Below the pieces are notes generated by a model, which saw nothing but the letters and a program-made list of their open reading frames with translations, was not told the DNA's origin and did not search any database. Positions 37,490-44,682 of a stretch of 64,000 bases of DNA are shown here, piece after piece; the stretch's first letter is position 1; every line of letters starts with the position of its first letter. Source of the stretch: Acidobacteriota bacterium (GTDB taxonomy: Bacteria > Acidobacteriota > Terriglobia > Terriglobales > Acidobacteriaceae); assembly GCA_021792135.1 (NCBI GenBank), contig JAJYVF010000030.1, positions 1 to 64,000 of the forward strand, given 5' to 3'. The translations under genes and the position numbers were made by a program.

Positions 37490-39190
37490 TTACGGATGGT
37501 CTGAGCCCGAAGTGGAGTGTGTCGGCGTGATGGCGGGGGGCACGACTGGAGACGCCAGTCCTACATCGATGTACCAATTCTCGGTTCCGGCGGACCGCCT
37601 GCGCGAGATGACCTCTTCCTGCAAAGCGAACATGCCGGGCAGGAGATTCTCGGACGCGTGGGGCTCGTTGCGAAAGTCCATGTAAGCAAGATTGTGACCG
37701 TAAGGCCGCCAGTTTGGTTCCCCCTGCGCAACCGGATGGCCGATACGGGCGAAGCCCGTAAAGTAGTTCATAATCGCCTCGGAAAGCGCTCTCTCCTGTA
37801 GGTCATTAGGCGGCTTCGGCCAGGCTTTGGGAAGAACTTCGCTGGAACCGATGTTCCCGAATTCGTAGGGCAACTCGCTTCCGTGAAAGGCTTCCAGGTG
37901 CTCCGCAAGCTCGGCGGGGTAGTAATGGTCGAAGAAATACAGGTAGGCCGGAACCCCCAGCCGTGTTTGCGCGCGCGCCAGGCGTACGGCGCTCCACCCA
38001 TAGAAACCGTCGCGGGCAGCATCGAGGGCGCTTCCTTCTATGTTGGTGCCGGGATACAGCTTCAGATACTGGTCAGCCATGTCTCCGTAGATTCTCCGCA
38101 CCATTGCGGTGTACTCAGCCTGCGTTTTCGGAAGCGGTGGAAGAAAGAAGCGCAGGGAGCGAACCTCACCGGCATTGAATCCCACGATCACCGGCACATG
38201 CGCCTGTTCGCCGCGGTCAAAGCAGTCGACGATCTGCTGCGGCAGCACCCAGCCATCGATGGTGGCCTGCGGATCGAAGCCGGCCTGATAGGATTTGTCC
38301 ATCAGGGTGGTGGCATCCATGGACCGCAGTTCCGCCAGATTCGTGGTGCCGATTTTCCTGACGATCGCTTCGCCAAGGGCCTCCGCCGACGGCTGTCCAT
38401 AGCTGCGGCGTGTCAGCTCCATATTGGAGACCATGTAGCCGCTTTGTACGATCGCCTTCTGAAAGAGCCCGCGCGCCAGGGGGCTGGTCATCAGTTCGAT
38501 GGTGCTCAGGGCTCCCGCAGATTCACCGAACACCGTAATGTTTGCCGGGTCGCCGCCAAAGCGGGCGATATTGTCGTGGACCCAGTGCAGCGCCGCGATC
38601 TGATCGAGCAGACCGTAATTTCCCGACGAATGGTGAGGCGACTCTGCGGTCAGCGCGGGCAAAGCAAGATAGCCCAACACGCCGAGCCGGTAGTTCAGCG
38701 TGACCACGATGACCCCTTTGTGCGCCAGCTGACTACCGCTGTAAAGCGCCAGCGATCCGCTCATCGCCCGCAATGCCCCCCCATGAATCCAGACCATGAC
38801 CGGGGTCTTCGATGCGTGCGTCGGTTTCCAGATATTCAGGAACAGGCAGTCCTCGCTGATTCGAGGAGGGTTGTCCGCATAGATGTTTTCCGGCGGAGAC
38901 AGCGGCTGAATGCAGGCTGGACCAAACTCCGCAGCGGCATGCACGCCCTTCCAAGCGGGTGGAGGAAGGGGCGGCCTCCAGCGCAGGTTTCCCGTGGGAG
39001 CCTGCGCATAGCGGATACCTCTGAATACAGTGAGATCGCCGGCAAGGGCAGTTCCGCTCAGCTTTCCATAGGTGGTCTGCACGATTGCGGACCCGGGTTG
39101 TGCGGCGGAGGCCAGCGCCGCGCGGCCCAGCATGCACGCAACCACCACCAGAGCAGCGACGAAGAACAGCCCGCCGGTTAGCCATTTCAC
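37490..39190 (-). CDS. Secreted type-B carboxylesterase
   Basis: 566 residues with a GTG start and a strong GGGAGGTGCAACTCT upstream. N-terminal hydrophobic signal (LTGGLFFVAALVVVACMLG, then AALASAAQ). Alpha/beta-hydrolase of the COesterase family: EDCLFLNIWKP, oxyanion VWIHGGALR, nucleophile FGESAGALS (Ser near residue 220), Glu in GFNAGEVRSL, His in FHGSELPYEFG. It would release acyl groups or alcohols from esters outside the cytoplasm. A candidate operator lies 60 bases upstream (39251-39270), shared with the acyl-CoA synthetase/SDR intergenic region, so it is likely under the adjacent TetR regulator. Confidence 0.93.
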   Translation of the reverse strand: MKWLTGGLFFVAALVVVACMLGRAALASAAQPGSAIVQTTYGKLSGTALAGDLTVFRGIRYAQAPTGNLRWRPPLPPPAWKGVHAAAEFGPACIQPLSPPENIYADNPPRISEDCLFLNIWKPTHASKTPVMVWIHGGALRAMSGSLALYSGSQLAHKGVIVVTLNYRLGVLGYLALPALTAESPHHSSGNYGLLDQIAALHWVHDNIARFGGDPANITVFGESAGALSTIELMTSPLARGLFQKAIVQSGYMVSNMELTRRSYGQPSAEALGEAIVRKIGTTNLAELRSMDATTLMDKSYQAGFDPQATIDGWVLPQQIVDCFDRGEQAHVPVIVGFNAGEVRSLRFFLPPLPKTQAEYTAMVRRIYGDMADQYLKLYPGTNIEGSALDAARDGFYGWSAVRLARAQTRLGVPAYLYFFDHYYPAELAEHLEAFHGSELPYEFGNIGSSEVLPKAWPKPPNDLQERALSEAIMNYFTGFARIGHPVAQGEPNWRPYGHNLAYMDFRNEPHASENLLPGMFALQEEVISRRRSAGTENWYIDVGLASPVVPPAITPTHSTSGSDHP

Positions 39191-39217
39191 AGAGTTGCAC
39201 CTCCCTTTGCATCAGAC

Positions 39218-39270
39218 AGAATCGGCTCGGGGGCAGGGATTCGTCAAGTGTCATTCATGTGTGAGTGAAT
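39218..39270 (-). promoter_or_regulatory. Candidate promoter and TetR operator upstream of the carboxylesterase
   Basis: On the minus strand TTGACG (39242-39247) is followed after 18 bases by GATTCT (39218-39223). Directly upstream lies TCATTC-N6-GAGTGA read on the plus strand (39251-39268), an inverted repeat with one mismatch. The arrangement (operator, 3 bases, TTGAC, 18 bases, GATYCT) recurs at 41764-41814. The GATTCT box is a weak -10 match on its own. Confidence 0.6.
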
Positions 39271-39328
39271 ATCCTGATTCAGATTCACCCGCTCCGCGGA
39301 ATCGAAAGAGCCATACCGATGAGGAGGA

Positions 39329-40042
39329 TCAGAGTGCCAGCCGTTTGCGCGCCCTGGAGTTCTTTGGATGTGCCGCACACAGAGCCGTCAGTCCGGCCGC
39401 CATGAAGCTCGCCAGCCGCTCCTTCACCGCGGCGAGGTCGTCCGATTTGCAGAGGCCACCTGACAGCCTGTCGATGCGTCCGGTGTTTCCCAGCGTGTGC
39501 ATCAGCGCGCCGGTGACGAAGTGGTAGCCCCAGAAGATTTCCCTGTCGGGGCAGCCTGGCAGGGCCTTCCTGAGGACGCTGATGAGTTTCAGGACAACCG
39601 GATCGAAGTACAGATCCATCATGGCCGCGCCTTCCGAGGAGTTGCTCACCTGAGAGACAAAGGCAGCGAAGTTCTTCCACCCCGCCCCGCCGCTGATGTA
39701 CAGGTCGAGATCGGTGTCGAGAAACGCGCGTAACGCTCCTACGACCGTGGGAGAGTCGCCGGCCTCGCGCTCATAGCGTTCCAGCGCCTCCATGCGGCGG
39801 TTGCTGGTAATGCCGGCGCGCCGTGCAAATGCAGCCTCGAAGAGCTGCCGCTTATCGACAAAGTAATAGTGCATGAGAGAGGTATGGACGCCTACCTTGC
39901 GCGCAACATCCCGCAACGTCACGCCGTTCAGTCCATGTCTGGAAAACAGCAACTCAGCGGCATCCAGGATCTGCTCGAGGGTCGCGGCGCGTTGCTCCGC
40001 CTTGGTGCGGGGCCTTTGTTCTTTTCCACCAGATTTCGCCAT
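39329..40042 (-). CDS. TetR family transcriptional regulator
   Basis: 237 residues. The N-terminal helix-turn-helix is clear: ILDAAELLFSRHGLNGVTLR followed by DVARKVGVHTSLMHYYFVDK (about residues 25-70). The C-terminal domain carries a ligand/dimer region (WGYHFVTGALMHTLGNTGRI) seen in regulators of fatty-acid or aromatic metabolism. It lies between the acyl-CoA synthetase (64 bases upstream) and the carboxylesterase on the same strand. Its own start lacks a strong ribosome binding site. It is the obvious candidate to bind the two TCATTC-N6-GA(A/G)TGA sites; the effector may be an acyl-CoA. Confidence 0.93.
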   Translation of the reverse strand: MAKSGGKEQRPRTKAEQRAATLEQILDAAELLFSRHGLNGVTLRDVARKVGVHTSLMHYYFVDKRQLFEAAFARRAGITSNRRMEALERYEREAGDSPTVVGALRAFLDTDLDLYISGGAGWKNFAAFVSQVSNSSEGAAMMDLYFDPVVLKLISVLRKALPGCPDREIFWGYHFVTGALMHTLGNTGRIDRLSGGLCKSDDLAAVKERLASFMAAGLTALCAAHPKNSRARKRLAL

Positions 40043-40106
40043 AGCCGGACATCCATCAACAGAGAGCTGCCGACGGAAGCTTTGTCATGCATGCAGTTTA
40101 CTTCCA

Positions 40107-41708
40107 TCAGCTTTCCGGTGCAGCGAAGGTCTCGCGGAGACGCTTCTTGTCAATCTTTCCTGTAGCGGCCAGGGGTATGCGGTCCACGAGAACGACCCGA
40201 TCGGGAATCCACCAGTTCGGGACCTTGCCACGCAGTGCATCGAGAAGCGCTCGTTCATCCATCAATTGATTTCTGCGCGGTTCAACAATCAGGATCGGCC
40301 GCTCGCCCCACCTGTCATCGGAGCATCCGATGACAGCTGCGAGCCCCACGGCGGGCAGGCTTCCCACAATGCTCTCGATGGCAACCGGATTGATCCACTC
40401 CCCGCCCGACTTAATCAGATCCCTGGAACGTCCCGTGATGGTGAGATTGCCTGCCTCATCGATGAGGCCAAGATCCCCCGTATCGAAGTAGCCGTCCTCG
40501 TCCAGCGCGCTCCGCTCCTCGTTGTAGTAACGTTCAGCGACACTCGCGCCGCGGACCCTCAGCCGACCGATGACCATTCTTTGCGGCTTCAGAGTTGCGC
40601 CCTCGGCATCGACGAGCTTCAAATCCAGCCCCAGCGGAGGCCGGCCGGAGCCTCGCGGCCCGTCGGACAGCGGCGCATCCGGCGGTGCGATTGTTCCCAG
40701 CGGGGACAATTCGGTCATACCCCAGCTTGTCTGCACTCTGACGCCCAGCCGCTTCTCCATGCGCGCGATCTGCGCATCCGGGCAATGCGAGCCTCCTATG
40801 AGGATCCGCTGCAGGGTGGGGAGTTCGCCTCCCTCTCTCTCAAAGATCTCCACCAGCCCAAGCCATACTGTCGGGACAGCTGCGGCAACCGTGACTCCTT
40901 CATGGAGAATCAGGTCTCTGAGGTGAACGGGGTCTGCAGAACGTCCGGGAAGAACCATCTTCGAGCCAACCGCAGGCGCTGCGAAGGGAATTCCCCAGCC
41001 GTTAGCGTGAAACATCGGAACCGCAATAAGCACGGAATCCCTGGCGGTGATGGCCATGGCGTCAGCCTGTAATAGGCGCAGGGTATGCAGATAGTTGGAG
41101 CGGTGCGTGTACAGCACGCCGCGCGGATTGCCAATCGTCCCCGAGGTATAACAGAGACCTGCCGGCGCCTCTTCGTCGAACTGGCCCCAGCGGGCGACGC
41201 ACCCGAAGCGGCGCAGGAATTCGGCCACGGTCCAGTGCTGATGGGCAGGCGGAAAAGGCAACTCATCCTGCTGATCGTCCAGCAGAATGATACCCTCAAT
41301 CGTCGGGCAAAGCGGCAGCAGGTCGCGGAGCAGCGGCTGCAAGCCCGCACCTGCCGCAATCCATCGGTCAGCAGCCTCGTTCACCATGACCGAGAGTTGC
41401 TGAACGCTGAGACGAGGGTTGAGTGTGTGACAGACGAGCCCCACCGCCATCGCGGCATAGTACATAGCCAGGTGATCTGCGGTGTTCCAGGCCAGAGTAG
41501 CGATGCGATCGCCTTCCCTCAGCCCCTGGCAAAGCAGGCCACCCGATAACTGAACGCATTGTTCGCGCAACTGTGCCCAGGAGATTCTGCGAACAGGCCC
41601 TGCAGGTGTGGCGGAGACGATTTCCGCGGTGCCATGCCACTTTGCAGCATGATCGAGGAATTTATCTACGGTCAGCCCGTAACGCTGCATGGTATGCATG
41701 TTGATCAC
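40107..41708 (-). CDS. Fatty-acyl-CoA synthetase (AMP-binding, medium/long-chain type)
   Basis: 533 residues from a GTG at 41708 (GGGGAGGG 11 bases upstream); ATG 41699 is the alternative. Motifs of the ANL superfamily: P-loop YTSGTIGNPRGVLYTHRS, PMFHANGWGIPF, TSWGMTELSP, YFDTGDLGLIDEAGNLTI, GRSRDLIKSGGEWI and the C-terminal Lys in PLAATGKIDKKRLRE. It would activate a fatty or other carboxylic acid to its CoA thioester via an acyl-adenylate. The core motif has Ile for the second Thr and Arg for Lys compared with YTSGTTGNPKG. Substrate chain length unknown. Divergent from the SDR-thiolase pair. Confidence 0.94.
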   Translation of the reverse strand: MINMHTMQRYGLTVDKFLDHAAKWHGTAEIVSATPAGPVRRISWAQLREQCVQLSGGLLCQGLREGDRIATLAWNTADHLAMYYAAMAVGLVCHTLNPRLSVQQLSVMVNEAADRWIAAGAGLQPLLRDLLPLCPTIEGIILLDDQQDELPFPPAHQHWTVAEFLRRFGCVARWGQFDEEAPAGLCYTSGTIGNPRGVLYTHRSNYLHTLRLLQADAMAITARDSVLIAVPMFHANGWGIPFAAPAVGSKMVLPGRSADPVHLRDLILHEGVTVAAAVPTVWLGLVEIFEREGGELPTLQRILIGGSHCPDAQIARMEKRLGVRVQTSWGMTELSPLGTIAPPDAPLSDGPRGSGRPPLGLDLKLVDAEGATLKPQRMVIGRLRVRGASVAERYYNEERSALDEDGYFDTGDLGLIDEAGNLTITGRSRDLIKSGGEWINPVAIESIVGSLPAVGLAAVIGCSDDRWGERPILIVEPRRNQLMDERALLDALRGKVPNWWIPDRVVLVDRIPLAATGKIDKKRLRETFAAPES

Positions 41709-41763
41709 AGCCGCCGTCGCCCTCCCCGGTCCGTACGGGATCAGCTGCGGCTACATAGTAGCC

Positions 41764-41814
41764 AGGATCGCAGTGATTCGGGGCTTCTGTCAACTTCATT
41801 CACGCATGAATGAA
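41764..41814. promoter_or_regulatory. Candidate promoter and perfect TetR operator between acyl-CoA synthetase and SDR genes
   Basis: TTCATTC-N6-GAATGAA (41795-41814) is a perfect 7-bp inverted repeat. Toward the synthetase, TTGACA (41788-41793, minus strand) follows after one base, and GATCCT (41764-41769) lies 18 bases further. This geometry matches the carboxylesterase promoter. On the SDR side no clear -35/-10 is visible, but the operator is 127 bases from its start. Confidence 0.65.
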
Positions 41815-41940
41815 CGAATGATAGAGTAGAGTAGGCGGCTTCCCCTTCAGACAAGACGAGCCGATGGAGTCCCGGCCGATGCGTGAAAGTACGAGATGGT
41901 TTTCCCTTCCCTCTCTGACCGTCAGGGCGGAGGAGTCCGT

Positions 41941-42831
41941 ATGAGCAACCTGCTGGGGAATCGTGTAGCGATCGTCACTGGCGCGGGCAGAGGGCTGGGC
42001 CGGTCTTATGTCCTGGCGATGGCGCGCGAGGGCGCCCGGGTCGTCGTGAATGACCTCGACGCCGATGCAGCCCGCCGGACCTGCAAGGAAGTCGAGAGCA
42101 GCGGCGGCGAGGCAATGTCGAATTGCGCCAATGTTCAGGAACTGCCCGAAGTTGAGCAGATGGTGGCCGAGGCGATCAGCCGCTGGGGAAAGGTCGATAT
42201 TCTCGTCAACAATGCCGGCATTCTGCGCGATCGCACCTTCGCCAAAGTCGACTTGCCGGACTTCCGGTTGGTGCTCGATGTGCATCTGATGGGCTCGGTC
42301 AACTGCACCCGAGCGGTGTGGCCACACATGAAGGAGCGCGGATATGGCCGCGTGATTTTCACTACTTCTTCATCCGGCCTCTACGGCAATTTCGGCCAGT
42401 CCGCATATGCGGCGGCGAAGATGGGGCTGGTGGGGCTCATGCACACTCTGGCGCTGGAAGGCTCCCGTTACGGAATCCACGTCAACTGCATCGCTCCCAG
42501 TGCCACAACGCAGATGACCGGCACCCTCTTCAAGCCGGAGGAACTGCCCGTGCTGGATCCGGCGCGCGTCAGTCCTGCCATCACCGCGCTGGCCAGCGAG
42601 AAAGCGCCCAATAAGTGCATCCTGCTGGCCGGTGGCGGCAGCTTCAAATTGGCGCAGATCACCATGACCCAGGGAATCTTTCTCGCGGACAACGAACTGG
42701 AAGGAGCGCAGGTCCTGGCGCAGTGGGATCGCGTCTCCGACCGCTCGGGCGAGATGATTCCCTCCACCGGTCTTGAGCAGTATGAGTTTGAGGTGACGCG
42801 CGCGCGGACCCGGAACGCGACAGAGGAATAA
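41941..42831 (+). CDS. SDR family oxidoreductase, (3R)-hydroxyacyl-CoA dehydrogenase-like
   Basis: 296 residues from ATG 41941 (GGAGGAGTCCGT upstream); an in-frame start at 41896 lacks a site. NAD(P) motif VTGAGRGLGRSYVLAMAREG, then NNAGILRDRTF, catalytic Ser in FTTSSSGLYGNFGQ, Tyr-X3-Lys as YAAAKMGLVG. The sequence GVLRDRTF ... GLYGNFGQ(S)AYAAAK and the long C-terminal part resemble the dehydrogenase domain of peroxisomal multifunctional enzyme type 2. It likely oxidises a 3-hydroxyacyl-CoA in beta-oxidation. It lies two bases upstream of the thiolase. Confidence 0.92.
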   Translation: MSNLLGNRVAIVTGAGRGLGRSYVLAMAREGARVVVNDLDADAARRTCKEVESSGGEAMSNCANVQELPEVEQMVAEAISRWGKVDILVNNAGILRDRTFAKVDLPDFRLVLDVHLMGSVNCTRAVWPHMKERGYGRVIFTTSSSGLYGNFGQSAYAAAKMGLVGLMHTLALEGSRYGIHVNCIAPSATTQMTGTLFKPEELPVLDPARVSPAITALASEKAPNKCILLAGGGSFKLAQITMTQGIFLADNELEGAQVLAQWDRVSDRSGEMIPSTGLEQYEFEVTRARTRNATEE

Positions 42832-42833
42832 TC

Positions 42834-44015
42834 ATGCGAGAAGTGTTTGTTCTGGAGGCGGTGCGCACAGCCATCGGATCGTTTGGCGGTGCTCTGCGCC
42901 AGTGGGAGCCCGGCAACCTGGCTGCGCTCACCACTCGCGAGGTGATTCGCCGGTCGAATGTGGAGCCCGCGGTGATCGGACACGTAGTCTGTGGGCAGGT
43001 GATTCCGACCGCTCCGCGTGACGCGTATCTGGCTCGAATCGCGGCGCTCGGTGCCGGGTTGGCTCCGGCAGTTCCGGCCTTCACTGTGAACCGCCTGTGC
43101 GGCTCGGGTCTGCAGGCTGTCATCTCGGCAGCGCAGGCAATTCTGCTCGGTGACTGTGAGGGTGCGATCGGAGCCGGGGCCGAGGTGATGAGCCGCGCTC
43201 CCTTTCTCGCGCCTGCCGTTCGCTGGGGAAACAAAATGGGAGATGCCATGCTGGTCGATGCGCTCAGCGGCGCACTGACGGATCCCTTTGAGAACGTCCT
43301 GATGGGGGCAACGGCCGAGAACATTGCCGAGCGCCACTGCATTACGCGTGACCAGCAGGACGCGCTGGCGCTCGAGAGCCAGCGCCGCGCCGTAGCGGCT
43401 CTCGATGAGGGGCGCTTCCAGAACCAGATTGTGCCGGTCCCCGTGGAGACCAGGGACGGCGTGGTGGACTTTACGGTGGACGAATATGTCCGTCGTAATG
43501 TGACCGCACAGGATCTGGGGAAGCTGCGCCCGATCTTTCGGACGGAGAAGGGCACAGTGACCGCCGGCAATGCGTCGGGGGTCAACGACGGCGCGGCGGC
43601 GGTGCTGCTCGCCAGCGGGGATGCGGTGCTCCGGTACAAGCTCAGGCCGGTGGCGCGGCTGGTCGCCTGGGGGCATGCCGGTGTTGAGCCGGCGTATATG
43701 GGGATGGGGCCGGTTCCCGCCACACGCCTGGCGCTGGAAAAGGCCCAGCTTTCCATAGCGGACCTTGATGTCGTGGAGTCGAACGAAGCCTTTGCCGCCC
43801 AGGCGTGCGCCGTAGCTGCAGAGTTGGGCTTCGATCCGGCCAGGACCAATCCCAATGGCAGCGGAATCTCCCTCGGCCATCCGATCGGCGCTACCGGCGC
43901 GATTCTCGTCACCAAGCTGATCTACGAACTGCAGCGCAGCGGCGGTCGCTATGGTCTCACAACGATGTGCATCGGAGGCGGGCAGGGTATAGCAGCGATT
44001 TTTGAACGGGTGTGA
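42834..44015 (+). CDS. Thiolase (acetyl-CoA acyltransferase)
   Basis: 393 residues, full thiolase length. Active-site Cys in NRLCGSGLQAVISAAQ (near residue 88), EGAIGAGAEVMSRAP, NASGVNDGAAAVLLAS, NEAFAAQA, GHPIGATGAI (His) and the second Cys in MCIGGGQGIAA. It performs CoA-dependent cleavage of 3-ketoacyl-CoA. Together with the preceding dehydrogenase and the divergent acyl-CoA synthetase it forms most of a beta-oxidation spiral; no acyl-CoA dehydrogenase or enoyl hydratase is present here. Confidence 0.96.
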   Translation: MREVFVLEAVRTAIGSFGGALRQWEPGNLAALTTREVIRRSNVEPAVIGHVVCGQVIPTAPRDAYLARIAALGAGLAPAVPAFTVNRLCGSGLQAVISAAQAILLGDCEGAIGAGAEVMSRAPFLAPAVRWGNKMGDAMLVDALSGALTDPFENVLMGATAENIAERHCITRDQQDALALESQRRAVAALDEGRFQNQIVPVPVETRDGVVDFTVDEYVRRNVTAQDLGKLRPIFRTEKGTVTAGNASGVNDGAAAVLLASGDAVLRYKLRPVARLVAWGHAGVEPAYMGMGPVPATRLALEKAQLSIADLDVVESNEAFAAQACAVAAELGFDPARTNPNGSGISLGHPIGATGAILVTKLIYELQRSGGRYGLTTMCIGGGQGIAAIFERV

Positions 44016-44056
44016 GCAAATAATGATTGCCCTGATGTTCGCAGAGTCGCCTCCCG

Positions 44057-44084
44057 CGTCTTCACAGTCGAGACGGTGAAGACG
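44057..44084 (+). terminator. Terminator-like hairpin after the thiolase gene
   Basis: CGTCTTCAC (44057-44065) and GTGAAGACG (44076-44084) form a perfect 9-bp stem with a 10-base loop, followed by TTAATATTGCTT. It lies 41 bases after the thiolase stop. The right arm is also the first part of the open transposase-remnant frame. Confidence 0.5.
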
Positions 44085-44640
44085 TTAATATTGCTTCTGG
44101 CCGACGCAGCCTATGGCAACGATCATGGCTCTCGCGAGCAACTGGAAGGCGAGGAGTTGCAGTATGTGTGGGCGTTCAGTCCCCCACGTCTGTATGGCCG
44201 CCGGGTAGGGCTCCGCTTCCGCCCAGATCGCGGAAGACTAGCGGCCGTCCGGCATGGCTGTTGCGCCGTGACCGGCATCATCAACCGCTGTCGGTAAAGG
44301 AACTGGCCTTCTGCTTCGGTCCTGGTGATCTGCGTCGGGTCAGTTGGTGCGAAGGCACGCGCGGCACCATGCATTCCCGTTTTGCGTGCCTGCACGTTCG
44401 TGTTGCTCATCGCGATATCTGGCGCAGCGAACCGGCATCCTGGCTGCTGATCGAATGGTCTGGGGAGGGAAAAAGCCGACGAAATACTGGCTGTCGAATC
44501 TGCCCGAAACCATCCCTCTGCGCCGTGTCGCCAGCCTGCGCTGCCATTTGGCCAGATCTCTGCCCAGATGTTCCTGCTGCCTGCGCGACTTCTTATCACA
44601 TAGTAGTACCAGGGCTGCCGGGAAGTTTCGACAGGACCGT
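44076..44640 (+). pseudogene. Frameshifted IS701-type transposase remnant
   Basis: Similarity runs through three frames. LLLADAAYGNDHGSREQLEG is in frame with 44076. VGVQSPTSVWPPGRAPLPP ... SVKELAFCFG ... GTRGTMHSRFA ... WLLIEWSGEGK is in frame with 44168. KKPTKYWLSNLPETIPLRRV is in frame with 44344. Order and wording match IS701 family transposases as I recall them (VLADAAYG, GVQ...TSVWPPG, LLIEWP...KYWLSTLP). At least two frameshifts and both ends missing mean it is inactive. The stretch 44016-44682 contains nothing else convincing. Confidence 0.8.
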
Positions 44641-44682
44641 TTGAACTGAGCTGCTGTTACCTGTGGCTGGCGCGGTGATCGG

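Noticed and set aside
44123-44599. 158-codon minus-strand open frame in the IS701 remnant
   Set aside because: The plus strand carries clear transposase similarity in three frames; the minus frame is its shadow.
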